Assembly (NCBI RefSeq): GCF_029910095.1
Contig: NZ_CP094526.1
Coordinates: 4,154,001-4,218,000, forward strand
DNA length: 64,000 nucleotides
Direction of reading: 5' to 3'
From: Bradyrhizobium sp. ISRA464
GTDB lineage: Bacteria; Pseudomonadota; Alphaproteobacteria; Rhizobiales; Xanthobacteraceae
In this document: piece by piece, positions 20,657-29,273 of the stretch
Layout of the letters: each line of letters begins with the position of its first letter
Position numbering within the stretch: position 1 is the stretch's first letter
Notes under the pieces: generated by a model
Database searches by the model: none
What the model was told of the DNA's origin: nothing
Seen by the model: only the letters and a program-made list of their open reading frames with translations
Program-made: the position numbers and the translations under genes

Positions 20657-22156
20657 ATGATGGACCATGAAAAGATAAACATTCTTCTGGTCGATGATCA
20701 GCCGGCGAAGCTGCTGGCCTACGAGGTCATCCTGAGGGAGCTTGGCGAGAATCTCGTCGCGGTGTCGTCCGGCCGCGAGGCGCTTGAATTCCTGCTCAAG
20801 AACGAGGTCGCGGTCATCCTGGTCGACGTCTGCATGCCCGAGCTCGACGGCTTCGAGCTCGCGGCGATGATCCGCGAGCATCCGCGCTTCCAGAAGACCG
20901 CGATGATCTTCATCTCGGCGATCCAGGTCAGCGATATCGACCGGCTTCGCGGCTACGAGATGGGCGCCGTCGACTACGTGCCGGTGCCTGTCGTGCCCGA
21001 GGTGCTGCGGGCAAAGATCCGCGTGTTCGCCGAGCTCTACCGCAAGACGCGGCAGCTCGAGCGCCTCAATGCCGAGCTCGAGGATCGCGTGCGCGCACGT
21101 ACCGCGGAGCTGGAGCAGTCGACGGCGCGGCTGGTCGAAAGCGAGCAGCGCCGCAGCATGGCAATCGCTGCGGGCAAGATGGGATCATGGGATTGGGATT
21201 GGGTGAACGGCGACTGGATGTGGGACGAGGGACAGTACAAGATCTTCGGCGTCGATCCGAAATCCTTCGAGCTCACCTCCGAGAATATCCAGGGACTTTT
21301 TCACCCCGAGGACGTCGAAGAACTTCGGCAAGCCTGGGCCAGCTTCGGCAAGGGCCAGACGTCATATGAAGCCGAATTCCGGATCCTGCGGCCTGACGGC
21401 GAAGTGCGCTGGTGCGTCGGCACTGCGGCAGCCACCAGCGACAGGTACGGCAGGGTGGTGCGGGTCAGCGGTGTCACCGTCGACATCACCGACCGCAAGC
21501 GAGCCGAGGAACGCCAGAGTCTCCTGACCCGTGAGGTCGATCACCGCGCCAAGAACGCGCTCGCGCTGGCGCAATCGATCGTACGGCTGACGCGCGCACA
21601 GAATGTGAGCGCCTATGTGCGCGCGGTCGAGGGGCGCATCACCGCGCTCGCCCGGGTCCATACGGTGCTGTCGCTGTCGAGCTGGCAGGGGGCTGAAATC
21701 CGGCGGCTGGTGACCGAGGAGATCGCGCCCTATTCCGAAGCCGGGCAGATCCAGATCGAAGGAAGCGAGGTGCAGTTGCAGCCTGCGACCGCGCAGACAC
21801 TGGCATTGGCGCTCCATGAACTCGTTACCAACTCGGCCAAATATGGCAGCCTGTCGGTGCTGTCGGGCCGGCTCGCGATCACCTGGGAAGTGCAGGATGA
21901 CACGCTGATCCTGGCGTGGGTGGAATCCGGCGGGCCCAAAGTGACGAAGCCAAAGCAGAAGGGGTTCGGGACCCGCAGCGTCATCGCCAGTATCGAGACC
22001 CAGCTTGGCGGACGGGCTGATTTTGACTGGCGGGCAGAGGGCCTGATCTGTCGCCTGACCGTTCCGCTACGATCGGTCTTCTCGTCCGAGTCTCAGACTT
22101 TTCGCGAAGTGCCGGCGCAGGAGCACAAATCGGCCATACAGTCTCAGGTCGGTTAA
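20657..22156 (+). CDS. Receiver-PAS-HWE sensor histidine kinase
   Basis: A cytosolic protein of 499 residues. An N-terminal receiver domain ([15 protein letters not shown]; acceptor Asp in [13 protein letters not shown]) is followed by a coiled coil, a PAS/PAC domain ([17 protein letters not shown] to [13 protein letters not shown]) and an HWE-type kinase core. The core has His in [14 protein letters not shown], the W and E signature in [16 protein letters not shown], and the ATP-site Asn in [14 protein letters not shown] kinases are abundant in rhizobia and often act in stress and light signalling. The start lies 12 bases after the poly-HAMP kinase stop, so the two are probably cotranscribed; the poly-HAMP kinase could feed the receiver domain here. 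Confidence 0.93.
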   Translation: MMDHEKINILLVDDQPAKLLAYEVILRELGENLVAVSSGREALEFLLKNEVAVILVDVCMPELDGFELAAMIREHPRFQKTAMIFISAIQVSDIDRLRGYEMGAVDYVPVPVVPEVLRAKIRVFAELYRKTRQLERLNAELEDRVRARTAELEQSTARLVESEQRRSMAIAAGKMGSWDWDWVNGDWMWDEGQYKIFGVDPKSFELTSENIQGLFHPEDVEELRQAWASFGKGQTSYEAEFRILRPDGEVRWCVGTAAATSDRYGRVVRVSGVTVDITDRKRAEERQSLLTREVDHRAKNALALAQSIVRLTRAQNVSAYVRAVEGRITALARVHTVLSLSSWQGAEIRRLVTEEIAPYSEAGQIQIEGSEVQLQPATAQTLALALHELVTNSAKYGSLSVLSGRLAITWEVQDDTLILAWVESGGPKVTKPKQKGFGTRSVIASIETQLGGRADFDWRAEGLICRLTVPLRSVFSSESQTFREVPAQEHKSAIQSQVG

Positions 22157-22259
22157 ACCAACATCCAAGAGATTGTGAGATGAGGTGGCGCGGCTGTTCA
22201 GCTAGATATCAGCGCGTGCGATCGCGTCCGATTCAATGATCGTGCGGCAGGAACAATCG

Positions 22260-23606
22260 ATGTTGAACAAACAGCATGCGCTCGTTGCAGGCCTTTCCGC
22301 CACCTGCCTGATTGCAACGACAATGGTGGCGTGGACCGAGCCGACTGTGCTGAGGGGCGCCGAGGCGTTTGGCGACTGGCGGAGCGACAAGCCAGGCACC
22401 GTCCGATTGATCAGGCCGCAGGATCTGCCCAAGCCGGGCGCGACGGCGTCGGCCAGCAACGTGTCGCGCATCGTGCAGCGCCCCGCATCCGCGGTGCCCC
22501 GCGTCCCGGCGGGCTTCAAGATCGAGCTGTTCGCCAGCGGCTTGAGTGGGCCGAGGATCATCCGGACCGCGCCCAATGGCGATATCTTCGTCGTCGAGAC
22601 CAGAGCCGGCCGTATCCGCATCCTGCGCAGCGATGCAGGCGCCGCGAAACCTGCAACCAACGAAGTTTACGCGAGCGGTCTGAACAGGCCGTTCGGCATC
22701 GCGTTCTTCCCGAACGGCGACACCCCGCAATGGCTCTATGTCGCCAACACCGACAGCGTCGTGCGCTTCGCTTACCGGAATGGCGACCTCAAGGCTTCAG
22801 ACGAGCCCGAGACGATCGTCGCCAGCCTTCCGCACGGCTACGGCCACTCCACGCGCGACATCGTGTTTACGCCCGACGACAAGCGGATGCTGGTGTCGGT
22901 CGGCTCCGCCGGTAACGCGGGCGAGGGGCTCGGTCAGCCGCCTGGAGGCATCGAAGCCTGGAGCCGCGACCGCGCGCTCGGTGCAGCCTGGGGTTCAGAG
23001 ACCGATCGCGCCGCCGTGCTCGCCTTCGATCCTGACGGCAAGGACAGGAAGCTGTTCGCCGCCGGTCTCCGCAACTGTGTAGGCCTCGCGATCCAGCCCG
23101 GAACAGGCACGCCATGGTGTTCGACCAACGAGCGCGACGGCCGCGGCGATAACCTTGTGCCCGACTATGTGACGCGGATCCGCGAAGGCGCGTTCTATGG
23201 ATGGCCGTGGTTCTATCTCGGCGCCAACGAAGATCCGGCACATGTCGGGCAACGTCCGGACCTTAAGGACAAGGTGACGATCCCCGACGTCCTGCTTCAG
23301 GCACACTCAGCCTCGCTCGGCATGACGTTCTACAGCGGCAGCGACTTCCCGCCTGAGTACCGCGGTGACGCCTTCGCAGCCGAACACGGCTCATGGAATC
23401 GGGCGAAGCGGACCGGCTACAAGGTCGTGCGCATCAGGCTGAAGGACGGCGTGCCGACCGGCGAGTACGAGGATTTCGTCACCGGCTTTGTCGTCGGCGA
23501 TAAGGAGGTCTGGGGCCGTCCGGTCGGCGTCACCGTGGCGCGCGACGGCGCGCTGCTTGTCTCGGAAGACGGCAACGGCACAATCTGGCGGATCACGCAC
23601 GACTAG
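22260..23606 (+). CDS. PQQ-dependent sugar dehydrogenase family protein (sorbosone dehydrogenase-like)
   Basis: A periplasmic protein of 448 residues. A signal peptide or anchor occupies about residues 1-25 (ALVAGLSATCLIATTMVAW). The rest is a beta-propeller of the soluble glucose/sorbosone dehydrogenase type: NRPFGIAFFPNG, YGHSTRDIVFTPDDKRML, GLRNCVGLAIQPGTG, and closing ARDGALLVSEDGNGTIWRI. Such enzymes oxidise sugar aldehydes or alcohols with the cofactor PQQ and pass electrons to the respiratory chain. The start at 22260 is chosen for AGGAA six bases upstream; ATG 22236 is the alternative. Gene is alone. No haem motif. Substrate unknown. Confidence 0.88.
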   Translation: MLNKQHALVAGLSATCLIATTMVAWTEPTVLRGAEAFGDWRSDKPGTVRLIRPQDLPKPGATASASNVSRIVQRPASAVPRVPAGFKIELFASGLSGPRIIRTAPNGDIFVVETRAGRIRILRSDAGAAKPATNEVYASGLNRPFGIAFFPNGDTPQWLYVANTDSVVRFAYRNGDLKASDEPETIVASLPHGYGHSTRDIVFTPDDKRMLVSVGSAGNAGEGLGQPPGGIEAWSRDRALGAAWGSETDRAAVLAFDPDGKDRKLFAAGLRNCVGLAIQPGTGTPWCSTNERDGRGDNLVPDYVTRIREGAFYGWPWFYLGANEDPAHVGQRPDLKDKVTIPDVLLQAHSASLGMTFYSGSDFPPEYRGDAFAAEHGSWNRAKRTGYKVVRIRLKDGVPTGEYEDFVTGFVVGDKEVWGRPVGVTVARDGALLVSEDGNGTIWRITHD

Positions 23607-23627
23607 CCGGCGAGCGCGGCGGCGCGC

Positions 23628-23885
23628 CTAGCCTTGACCGTCCTTGAGGCCGAACTCCTCATAGATCGTCAGGGGATCGGTGTCGGGAAACAGCCTGCAC
23701 TTGGCCTGCGCAAGATGCAGGGTGACCGCGCCAGGTTCGCACTTGGCGGTCAGGAGCTTCCGAACATCCTCCATGTGTGCGCGCGGCTGATGTTTCGACG
23801 GAAGCTGCTCAAGCGCGATAAGCGCCGTGGCCAGGGCCTCGGTAACCACCCAATCGTCGTGTCCGGTAATTCCCTTTCGCGGCAT
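23628..23885 (-). CDS. Small hypothetical protein
   Basis: A cytoplasmic protein of 85 residues (MPRKGITGHDDWVVTEALAT, then helices and DPLTIYEEFGLKDGQG). No domain recognised. The ATG at 23885 is preceded by GGAGGTGTGGCG, a strong ribosome-binding site, which makes a real gene likely. A longer frame up to 23945 lacks such support. It converges with the sugar dehydrogenase gene, whose stop is 21 bases away. Confidence 0.6.
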   Translation of the reverse strand: MPRKGITGHDDWVVTEALATALIALEQLPSKHQPRAHMEDVRKLLTAKCEPGAVTLHLAQAKCRLFPDTDPLTIYEEFGLKDGQG

Positions 23886-24134
23886 CGCCACACCTCCGTG
23901 CACCGGCGCGCGACATTTTAACGCAAAACGGGTGGGTGCTGTCATCAGCCATCATGGTCCGAGCCGCGGGAATCTTGGATCGGGATATGCCGCCACAGGA
24001 ACCCGCCATGGCTGGCCGCGGGGCAATCGGCTGCGTGGTTTCTGGGAGACGGTGATGCGCTTGCCGCGACCGACCTGCAGATCGCAAAACTCGCCGCGGC
24101 CGAGCCGGACCAAATGGCGCAAGGGCGCCAGCAA

Positions 24135-24302
24135 TTACGCCGCCGCGGCGCTCGCACTGGTCAGCGATACACTCAAAATCCGCCACTTCGATATGTCGAA
24201 GAAGTAGGCCGCCCTGATGCGCGCGGAAGCGGGATCCGGCGCCTGAATCACCGTATGGAATTTCCGCGTGCCATCGCTCAGCGAAATCCGGAATGTCTGC
24301 AT
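24135..24302 (-). CDS. Short hypothetical protein
   Basis: A protein of 55 residues (MQTFRISLSDGTRKFHTVIQ, then APDPASARIRAAYFFDISKW). Strand-strand-helix pattern; no family recognised. The ATG at 24302 has GGAGG eight bases upstream. The layout suggests a small cytoplasmic beta/alpha protein, and similar short proteins are frequent in Bradyrhizobium; function unknown. No partner gene is apparent: the LysR gene upstream on the same strand ends 94 bases away. Confidence 0.55.
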   Translation of the reverse strand: MQTFRISLSDGTRKFHTVIQAPDPASARIRAAYFFDISKWRILSVSLTSASAAAA

Positions 24303-24395
24303 CGGTCGAACCTCCACGACCGAATGCTGCGGCAGTGAGGGTTAATGTTCCGTTGCGGGACGGCCGAACGCTCGCGGCGCTGCGGTCTTGCTGTG

Positions 24396-25331
24396 TCAGG
24401 TTCGCTTCTCGTGGACGGACAGCGACGAAGCGGCCGCGCTGCGCTGGCGCACGCATTCTTTCGCCAGATAGTCGAGCAATGTGCGGACCGATGGCAGCAA
24501 ACCACGCCGCGACGGAAAGACCGCATGCACGATGCCTGCGCGCGGACGCCAATCCGGCAAGGCGTGAACCAGCCGGCCCTGCTCGATGTCCTGCCACACC
24601 ATCATGGTGGGAAGCTGGGCGACGCCTACACCTGTCAGCGCCGCTTGTCGAAGCGCCGCCATGTCGTCGGTCACCAGCCTCGGGCGGTGCGGCAGGGCTG
24701 CTGTCTGCCGATCGGGACCCTCGAGCTGCCATTGATGATCGCGTCGCGGCGGCCCGAGATCCACACTGGGCATGCCGGCGAGATCGGCGGGTGACCGCAG
24801 CGTGTGCGGGATCAGCGCTGGGCTCGCCACGAGGCATTGCGTGCTGGTGTCCAGCTTTCGCATCACGAGGTCTGTAGGTTGCAGTGGCGGAAAGCGTACG
24901 CGGATCGCGATGTCGAACCCTTCCGCCATGACGTCGACACGACGGTTGGTTGCTTCCAGGTGCAGCTCAACCGCGGGGTTCTCCATCATGAAGCGGGCGA
25001 ACAATGCGCCGAACTGGAAGCCGAGCAATGCGATCGGGCAACTGATGCGGACGATCCCGCGTGGCTCTGCACGCAGTTCGGCAATCACGTGCTCGGCAGC
25101 CTCCGCCTCAACCAGCATCGCGACGCAACGCTCGTAATATTCGCGTCCCACTTCCGTCATCGAGAAACGCCGCGACGACCGGTTGACCAGCCGGACGCCA
25201 AGCCGCTCCTCCAGCAATTGCATCCGTCGGCTTAGCTTCGATTTGGGGATACCGAGCGCACGCCCGGCCGCGGCGAACCCGCCGTGATCGACGATCTGTA
25301 CGAAATAGAAGAGATCGTTGAGGTCTCGCAT
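24396..25331 (-). CDS. LysR family transcriptional regulator
   Basis: A DNA-binding regulator of 311 residues. The N-terminal winged helix-turn-helix spans residues 1-60 (FAAAGRALGIPKSKLSRRMQ) and the C-terminal substrate-binding domain runs from about 90 to 290. It is divergent from the pirin gene 115 bases away; a perfect nine-base inverted repeat at 25328-25353 covers its own start codon. By the usual logic of the family it should repress itself and control the pirin-isochorismatase pair. The inducer is unknown. The SRRMQ recognition helix resembles regulators of quinone and aromatic stress genes. Confidence 0.92.
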   Translation of the reverse strand: MRDLNDLFYFVQIVDHGGFAAAGRALGIPKSKLSRRMQLLEERLGVRLVNRSSRRFSMTEVGREYYERCVAMLVEAEAAEHVIAELRAEPRGIVRISCPIALLGFQFGALFARFMMENPAVELHLEATNRRVDVMAEGFDIAIRVRFPPLQPTDLVMRKLDTSTQCLVASPALIPHTLRSPADLAGMPSVDLGPPRRDHQWQLEGPDRQTAALPHRPRLVTDDMAALRQAALTGVGVAQLPTMMVWQDIEQGRLVHALPDWRPRAGIVHAVFPSRRGLLPSVRTLLDYLAKECVRQRSAAASSLSVHEKRT

Positions 25332-25353
25332 CGTCCTATTGATGGGACGATGC
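25328..25353. promoter_or_regulatory. Inverted repeat, probable LysR operator
   Basis: GCATCGTCC and GGACGATGC are separated by eight bases, giving a perfect nine-base dyad that overlaps the LysR start codon (25329-25331) and lies 94 bases before the pirin start. Its size and position suit a LysR-type recognition site with autoregulation. Binding is inferred. Confidence 0.55.
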
Positions 25354-25446
25354 GTCTAAATATTGCGGACTTCAAGGTCCGTCGTTCGAAATTATTGTCG
25401 CGTCGACAAGGAGCCCACCACCGCGTGGGCCGTTCGGAGACAGACC

Positions 25447-26313
25447 ATGAGCAAGGCAATTCTGGGCCGCTACGGCAACAACCGTGGCCACTGGGTCGGC
25501 GACGGATTCCCGGTCCGCTCGCTCTTCTCCTACAATACACTAGGCCAGCACATCAGCCCGTTCCTGTTGCTCGACTATGCTGGGCCGCATCATTTCGCGC
25601 CCACAACGGAGCGGCGCGGAGTCGGCCAACACCCGCATCGCGGGTTCGAGACGGTCACGATCGTCTATGACGGCGAGGTCGAGCACCGCGATTCCGCCGG
25701 CAACGGCGGCGTTATCGGCCCCGGCGATGTGCAGTGGATGACGGCCGGCGGCGGCATCCTGCACGAGGAATATCATTCGCCAGCCTTCGCGAAGACCGGC
25801 GGCCAATTCCGCATGGTGCAGCTATGGGTGAACTTGCCCGCCAAGGACAAGTCGGCACCCGGCGGTTATCAGGCCATCGTCTCGGCCGATATTCCGGTCG
25901 TGAATCTGCCCAGCGACGCCGGCACGGCGCGGATCATCGCGGGCGAACTCCTGGGGCGCCGCGGACCTGCACGGACCTTCACGCCAATCAACGTCTGGGA
26001 CGTGCGGCTCAATCGTGACGCTGACCTGACCCTCGACCTGCCGGAAGGCCATACCGCGATGATCGTCGGATTGGGCGGGCATGTCACCGTCGAAGGCCAG
26101 CACGCGTTAGGCGAGGCGGAGATGCTGCTTCTGGGCCGCGAGGGCGACAGCGTCGCGCTGCACGCCGATGGGGACGCCACGCTGCTGATGCTGACCGGCG
26201 AGCCGATCAACGAACCGATCGTCGGCTACGGTCCGTTTGTGATGAACAGCGAGGCGGAGATCCGCCAGGCGATTGACGACCTCAACAGCGGCGGCCTCGC
26301 GAAGACGGGATGA
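25447..26313 (+). CDS. Pirin family protein
   Basis: A bicupin of 288 residues with the pirin metal site: GQHPHRGFETVTI (two His) and GGILHEEYH (His and Glu). The second cupin is C-terminal and degenerate. Bacterial pirins include quercetin 2,3-dioxygenases and stress-induced regulators of metabolism; which applies here is not readable. ATG 25447 starts MSKAILGRYGNNRGHWVGDG. Divergent from a LysR regulator and followed by an isochorismatase-family gene 121 bases later, an arrangement often seen in oxidant- or quinone-responsive gene pairs. Confidence 0.9.
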   Translation: MSKAILGRYGNNRGHWVGDGFPVRSLFSYNTLGQHISPFLLLDYAGPHHFAPTTERRGVGQHPHRGFETVTIVYDGEVEHRDSAGNGGVIGPGDVQWMTAGGGILHEEYHSPAFAKTGGQFRMVQLWVNLPAKDKSAPGGYQAIVSADIPVVNLPSDAGTARIIAGELLGRRGPARTFTPINVWDVRLNRDADLTLDLPEGHTAMIVGLGGHVTVEGQHALGEAEMLLLGREGDSVALHADGDATLLMLTGEPINEPIVGYGPFVMNSEAEIRQAIDDLNSGGLAKTG

Positions 26314-26434
26314 GGGCGCCTGAAGGCGCCGAGAGCTTCGTGGTTGGGGCGCCGGCCCGCGCCGCCCCAGCCGCGGGAGATGATCCGTGTGAAACCGGCG
26401 TGGGCCACACCAACTGAAACCCAAGGAGAAAGTC

Positions 26435-27076
26435 ATGCCCAGTGAACCGATCCGTGACCCAAAGGCCGACCGGCTTCTGACCCCGCAAAACGCAGCCTTC
26501 ATCATCATCGACTATCAGCCGGTGCAGGTGAACTCGATCGCCTCGATGGACCGGCAGCTACTGCTGAACAACATCGTCGGCTGCGCGAAGGCTGCGGTTA
26601 CCTACGGCCTGCCCATTATTCATTCGACCGTGAACGTCGAGACGGGACTCAACAAGCCGCCGGTGCCGCACATCCGCAAGGTTCTCGCCGCTTATCCCAC
26701 CTATGACCGCACCACCATCAATAGCTGGGAGGACGTGGGCTTCCGCAAGGCCGTCGAGGCGAGCGGACGCAGGAAGCTTGTCATGACGGCGCTGTGGACG
26801 GAGGCGTGTCTCACCTTCCCGGCGATCGATGCGCTCGCCGAGGGCTATGAGGTCTATGTTCCGGTCGACGCAGTCGGCGGCACGTCGCTCGCTGCGCACG
26901 AAGCGGCGCTGCGCCGGATCGAGCAGGCCGGAGGCAAGCTGATTTCCACCGTCCAGTTGTTCTGCGAACTGCAGCGCGACTGGAAGCGCAGCGAAACGGT
27001 TCCGGCCTTCATGAATCTGTTCATCGAAACGGGCGGTACCGCCGGCATTCAGTTCAGCTACGACAGGGCCGAATAA
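26435..27076 (+). CDS. Isochorismatase-family cysteine hydrolase (YcaC-like)
   Basis: A cytoplasmic hydrolase of 213 residues. The catalytic Asp lies in FIIIDYQPVQ (Asp26) and the nucleophile Cys in LWTEACLTFPAIDAL (Cys125). The last 60 residues (IEQAGGKLISTVQLFCELQR) fit the YcaC-like branch, whose substrates are unknown. AAGGAGAAAGTC before the ATG is a good ribosome-binding site. It follows the pirin gene and is probably cotranscribed under the LysR regulator, though a short hairpin (GGCGCC-TGAA-GGCGCC, 26315-26330) lies between the two genes. Confidence 0.9.
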   Translation: MPSEPIRDPKADRLLTPQNAAFIIIDYQPVQVNSIASMDRQLLLNNIVGCAKAAVTYGLPIIHSTVNVETGLNKPPVPHIRKVLAAYPTYDRTTINSWEDVGFRKAVEASGRRKLVMTALWTEACLTFPAIDALAEGYEVYVPVDAVGGTSLAAHEAALRRIEQAGGKLISTVQLFCELQRDWKRSETVPAFMNLFIETGGTAGIQFSYDRAE

Positions 27077-27476
27077 CGTCGGCCATCGCGTGCCGCGCGC
27101 GCCGGCACTTTTCGGCCGGCGTGCGCCGTTCCTCAGTGGGCGCCGTTTGGAAGCTCAACTCGTGAACGGGGCCACATGGCCAGAGCGCGAGGAGCTTGAC
27201 CGCAAACTGCGTCGGCTCAGAATTGCGTTCAACGTCGATAGCCGGACACGTCCGGCTGATCTCAAACCTTCCGAGCAGAGCTGGACACGCACTTGCTTAA
27301 GAGCGAGCCCACTGGCGCAGCCAGCGGCCTATGAACGATGCCGGCAAGACGCCGTAAGCCGATCGGGTAAGGCCACAGCGGTTCTCACGCCAAATGCGAG
27401 CCACCGGCCTTTGTGACATGGAACGGTCAGTGCTCGCTCTCGTTACACCGGTTCAACCTCAAGGACGGAGTTCCAC
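27077..27476. other. Intergenic region with hairpin
   Basis: This 400-base gap starts with a GC-rich dyad near 27097-27126 (GCCGGC arms around CACTTTTCG), likely the transcript end of the isochorismatase gene. A 108-codon open frame within it has arginine-rich, chance-like composition and is rejected as a gene. The last 60 bases should hold the promoter of the small secreted protein. No other structure seen. Confidence 0.4.
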
Positions 27477-27773
27477 ATGTTGAAAATCGCTCTTGTCTTG
27501 GCGGCGACCGCAACGGCGCTGACAACTGCGCCGCTTGCCATTCCAGCCAAGGCCCAAAACCTCAAGATGGCCCAAGGTGTTGATGTCCAGGTCGGACGGG
27601 ATCGCGAGGACCGCTACTACCGGGACCGTGACCGCTACGATCGCGACACCACAGTTGGTGTCGGCCCGGGGGGCATCACCGTCGGCCCACGACGGCGCTG
27701 CCGCACCGAGACCGTCACGGTGGAACGTGATGATGGCCGTAGGGTTACGCGCAGGGAGCGCCGCTGCTACTAA
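27477..27773 (+). CDS. Small secreted Arg/Asp/Tyr-rich protein
   Basis: An exported protein of 98 residues. A signal peptide covers about residues 1-26 (LVLAATATALTTAPLAIPAKA). The mature part is charged and repetitive (DREDRYYRDRDRYDRD), then GPGGITVGPRRRC and a closing RRVTRRERRCY with two cysteines that could form one disulfide. AAGGACGGAG before the ATG supports the start. Similar small periplasmic proteins occur in several copies in Bradyrhizobium; function unknown. A terminator-like hairpin follows at 27797-27823. Confidence 0.7.
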   Translation: MLKIALVLAATATALTTAPLAIPAKAQNLKMAQGVDVQVGRDREDRYYRDRDRYDRDTTVGVGPGGITVGPRRRCRTETVTVERDDGRRVTRRERRCY

Positions 27774-27796
27774 TTCCGACCGCCGTTGCAAAAAAG

Positions 27797-27823
27797 GGCC
27801 CCCGGCAATTTCGAGCCGGGGCC
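27797..27823 (+). terminator. GC-rich hairpin after the secreted protein gene
   Basis: Inverted repeat GGCCCCCGGC / GCCGGGGCC with one bulged C and a loop of eight bases, 24 bases after the stop at 27773. No T run follows in this direction; an A run (27791-27795) precedes it, so on the opposite strand it could terminate leftward transcription. Confidence 0.5.
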
Positions 27824-27969
27824 GAGGGGGGTGTCTCGTCCGTCAGGTAGGGAGACATGGCGGATGATCTCGGAGAGCGCGCCACCAGCACAACGGTACT
27901 TAGGAATTAGCGGACGGGACGAAGGCCACTGACGCGCGGGCTCCCTTTTTCTGGATCGACGGAAAGCTG

Positions 27970-28425
27970 CTATCTTGCCAGCTTCCGATCAACGGAGAAC
28001 CAGCCTCCTCCGGTGACGAAGATCAACAACGCGCCTCCCATGATCGAGATATTCTTCAAGAAATTATTATACTGACCGGCCTGCTGCGGACCGGCGGGAT
28101 ATTCCCAGTACCGATGCGCAATCGCAGTAGCTATCAAGACAAACAGAAAAACCAGAACTGCGCAGTAGCGCGTACCAATGCCCAATATCAAACCAGCCGA
28201 CATTATTATTTCCAGTGCGACAGCCGCTACGGTGAATAGCTCAGGTGCTGGAACGTTCAGTGACCTGAAGTAACCCACGGAGCCACTCAAGTTGGTAATA
28301 GCTCCGTAAGCGCTTCCCACGAAGACCCATGCAAGCAGGATCCGGCCGATCAGAATAAGAACGTTGGCACTGTTCGTGGCGACCTCGTCGAGCCGAGATA
28401 TGAGCGAGTGAGAACCGGACTGCAT
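27970..28425 (-). CDS. DoxX family membrane protein
   Basis: An inner-membrane protein of 151 residues with four hydrophobic helices (LILIGRILLAWVFVGSAYGA; LFTVAAVALEIIMSAGLILG; CAVLVFLFVLIATAIAH; ISIMGGALLIFVTGG), typical of DoxX/DoxD proteins. Members take part in thiosulfate:quinone oxidoreduction or in redox protection; the role here is open. The second ATG at 28425 is preferred because AGGGG lies seven bases before it; the first ATG at 28431 is too close. Alone on the minus strand, at the border of the accessory region. Confidence 0.85.
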   Translation of the reverse strand: MQSGSHSLISRLDEVATNSANVLILIGRILLAWVFVGSAYGAITNLSGSVGYFRSLNVPAPELFTVAAVALEIIMSAGLILGIGTRYCAVLVFLFVLIATAIAHRYWEYPAGPQQAGQYNNFLKNISIMGGALLIFVTGGGWFSVDRKLAR

Positions 28426-28848
28426 AGTCATTCCCCTCTATTCCTAGTTCGATAGCCAAATGTCGACCAGAGCAAAGCTACCACGATCGGCGAACCGCCT
28501 GAAGCGCGCGTGCCATTTGTGACCCGCTGATTTGCCCACCGTTTGATGCGCTGCAAGCGCCGGCACCTTAGAGGCCCGATCGATCGCGATTGGTCCGTCT
28601 GCTCACGGCCCTTCGCTGAAGGTCCGTTTGACGATCGGCGTGTCTATTTGTTGAGGTAGAGTGGACGTGACGAGTTTATGAGTACACACCCTAACTGGTA
28701 AGGGAATTCGATCCGCCATCGACGTTGAGGCTATTCGCCGAAGCACGTGATCGACGGTGCGCTAAAGCCGGATGAGAGGTTCGTCGCTAGCTTCTGGAAA
28801 AGGCGCGCAAGTATTACCCGCTGCGGGCGTTCTAGCCGCACGACACCA
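28426..28848. other. Non-coding stretch with decayed reading frame
   Basis: No intact gene. At about 28794-28893 on the plus strand a frame reads LEKARKYYPLRAF, stop, PHDTITTTDEASR, stop, AGPF, stop; the first two stops are TAG where TGG would keep the frame open. This looks like an eroded gene tail, not recognised. The rest of the stretch shows nothing clear; it should include the promoter of the DoxX gene. Confidence 0.35.
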
Positions 28849-29064
28849 TCACCACCACCGACGAGGCCAGCCGCTAGGCGGGCCCGTTCTAAGGTAACGT
28901 GTCAGCCGATTTCGGCGGGCCTGTCGGTTCGTCTTCAGCCAATCAATCGCCCGCGAAAGTGATTGCATACCTTCACGGACGAAACGGGGGAGAAGCATCA
29001 ACCAGATAGCGGCCGCGGCAGCCCATAGCAGTAATTCGGCAAATGCCAACAATCGAGCGATCAT
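28849..29064 (-). CDS. Small predicted membrane protein, hypothetical
   Basis: Possible protein of 71 residues. One long hydrophobic helix near the N-terminus (LLAFAELLLWAAAAAIWLML) is followed by an amphipathic, strongly basic tail (WLKTNRQARRNRLTRYLR). The ATG at 29064 has GGAG six bases upstream. Its last codons overlap, on the opposite strand, the decayed frame at 28794-28893, so the C-terminus may be a product of erosion. Not recognised; moderate doubt that it is a real gene. Confidence 0.4.
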   Translation of the reverse strand: MIARLLAFAELLLWAAAAAIWLMLLPRFVREGMQSLSRAIDWLKTNRQARRNRLTRYLRTGPPSGWPRRWW

Positions 29065-29273
29065 CTCTCGCTCCAAAAAAATGAACGTCGAAAAAGAACG
29101 TCTAAAAATGAGCGCACACAGTATTGCCCTGCGATGGGGCGGCTGCAATCACAATCCCGATCGAGCGCCCGGGTGCAGGCGCGGTGAGCTGACACTGACA
29201 CCGAAGAGGGACCGCGCGCGAGCGGCCTTTTCACGAGGATTGAAAATTTTTTAATGATTTCAATGAGCGGCCC

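Noticed and set aside
27084..27416. Rightward frame of 108 codons in the gap after the isochorismatase gene
   Set aside because: Arginine-rich chance composition, no ribosome-binding site, and its start lies in a terminator-like hairpin.
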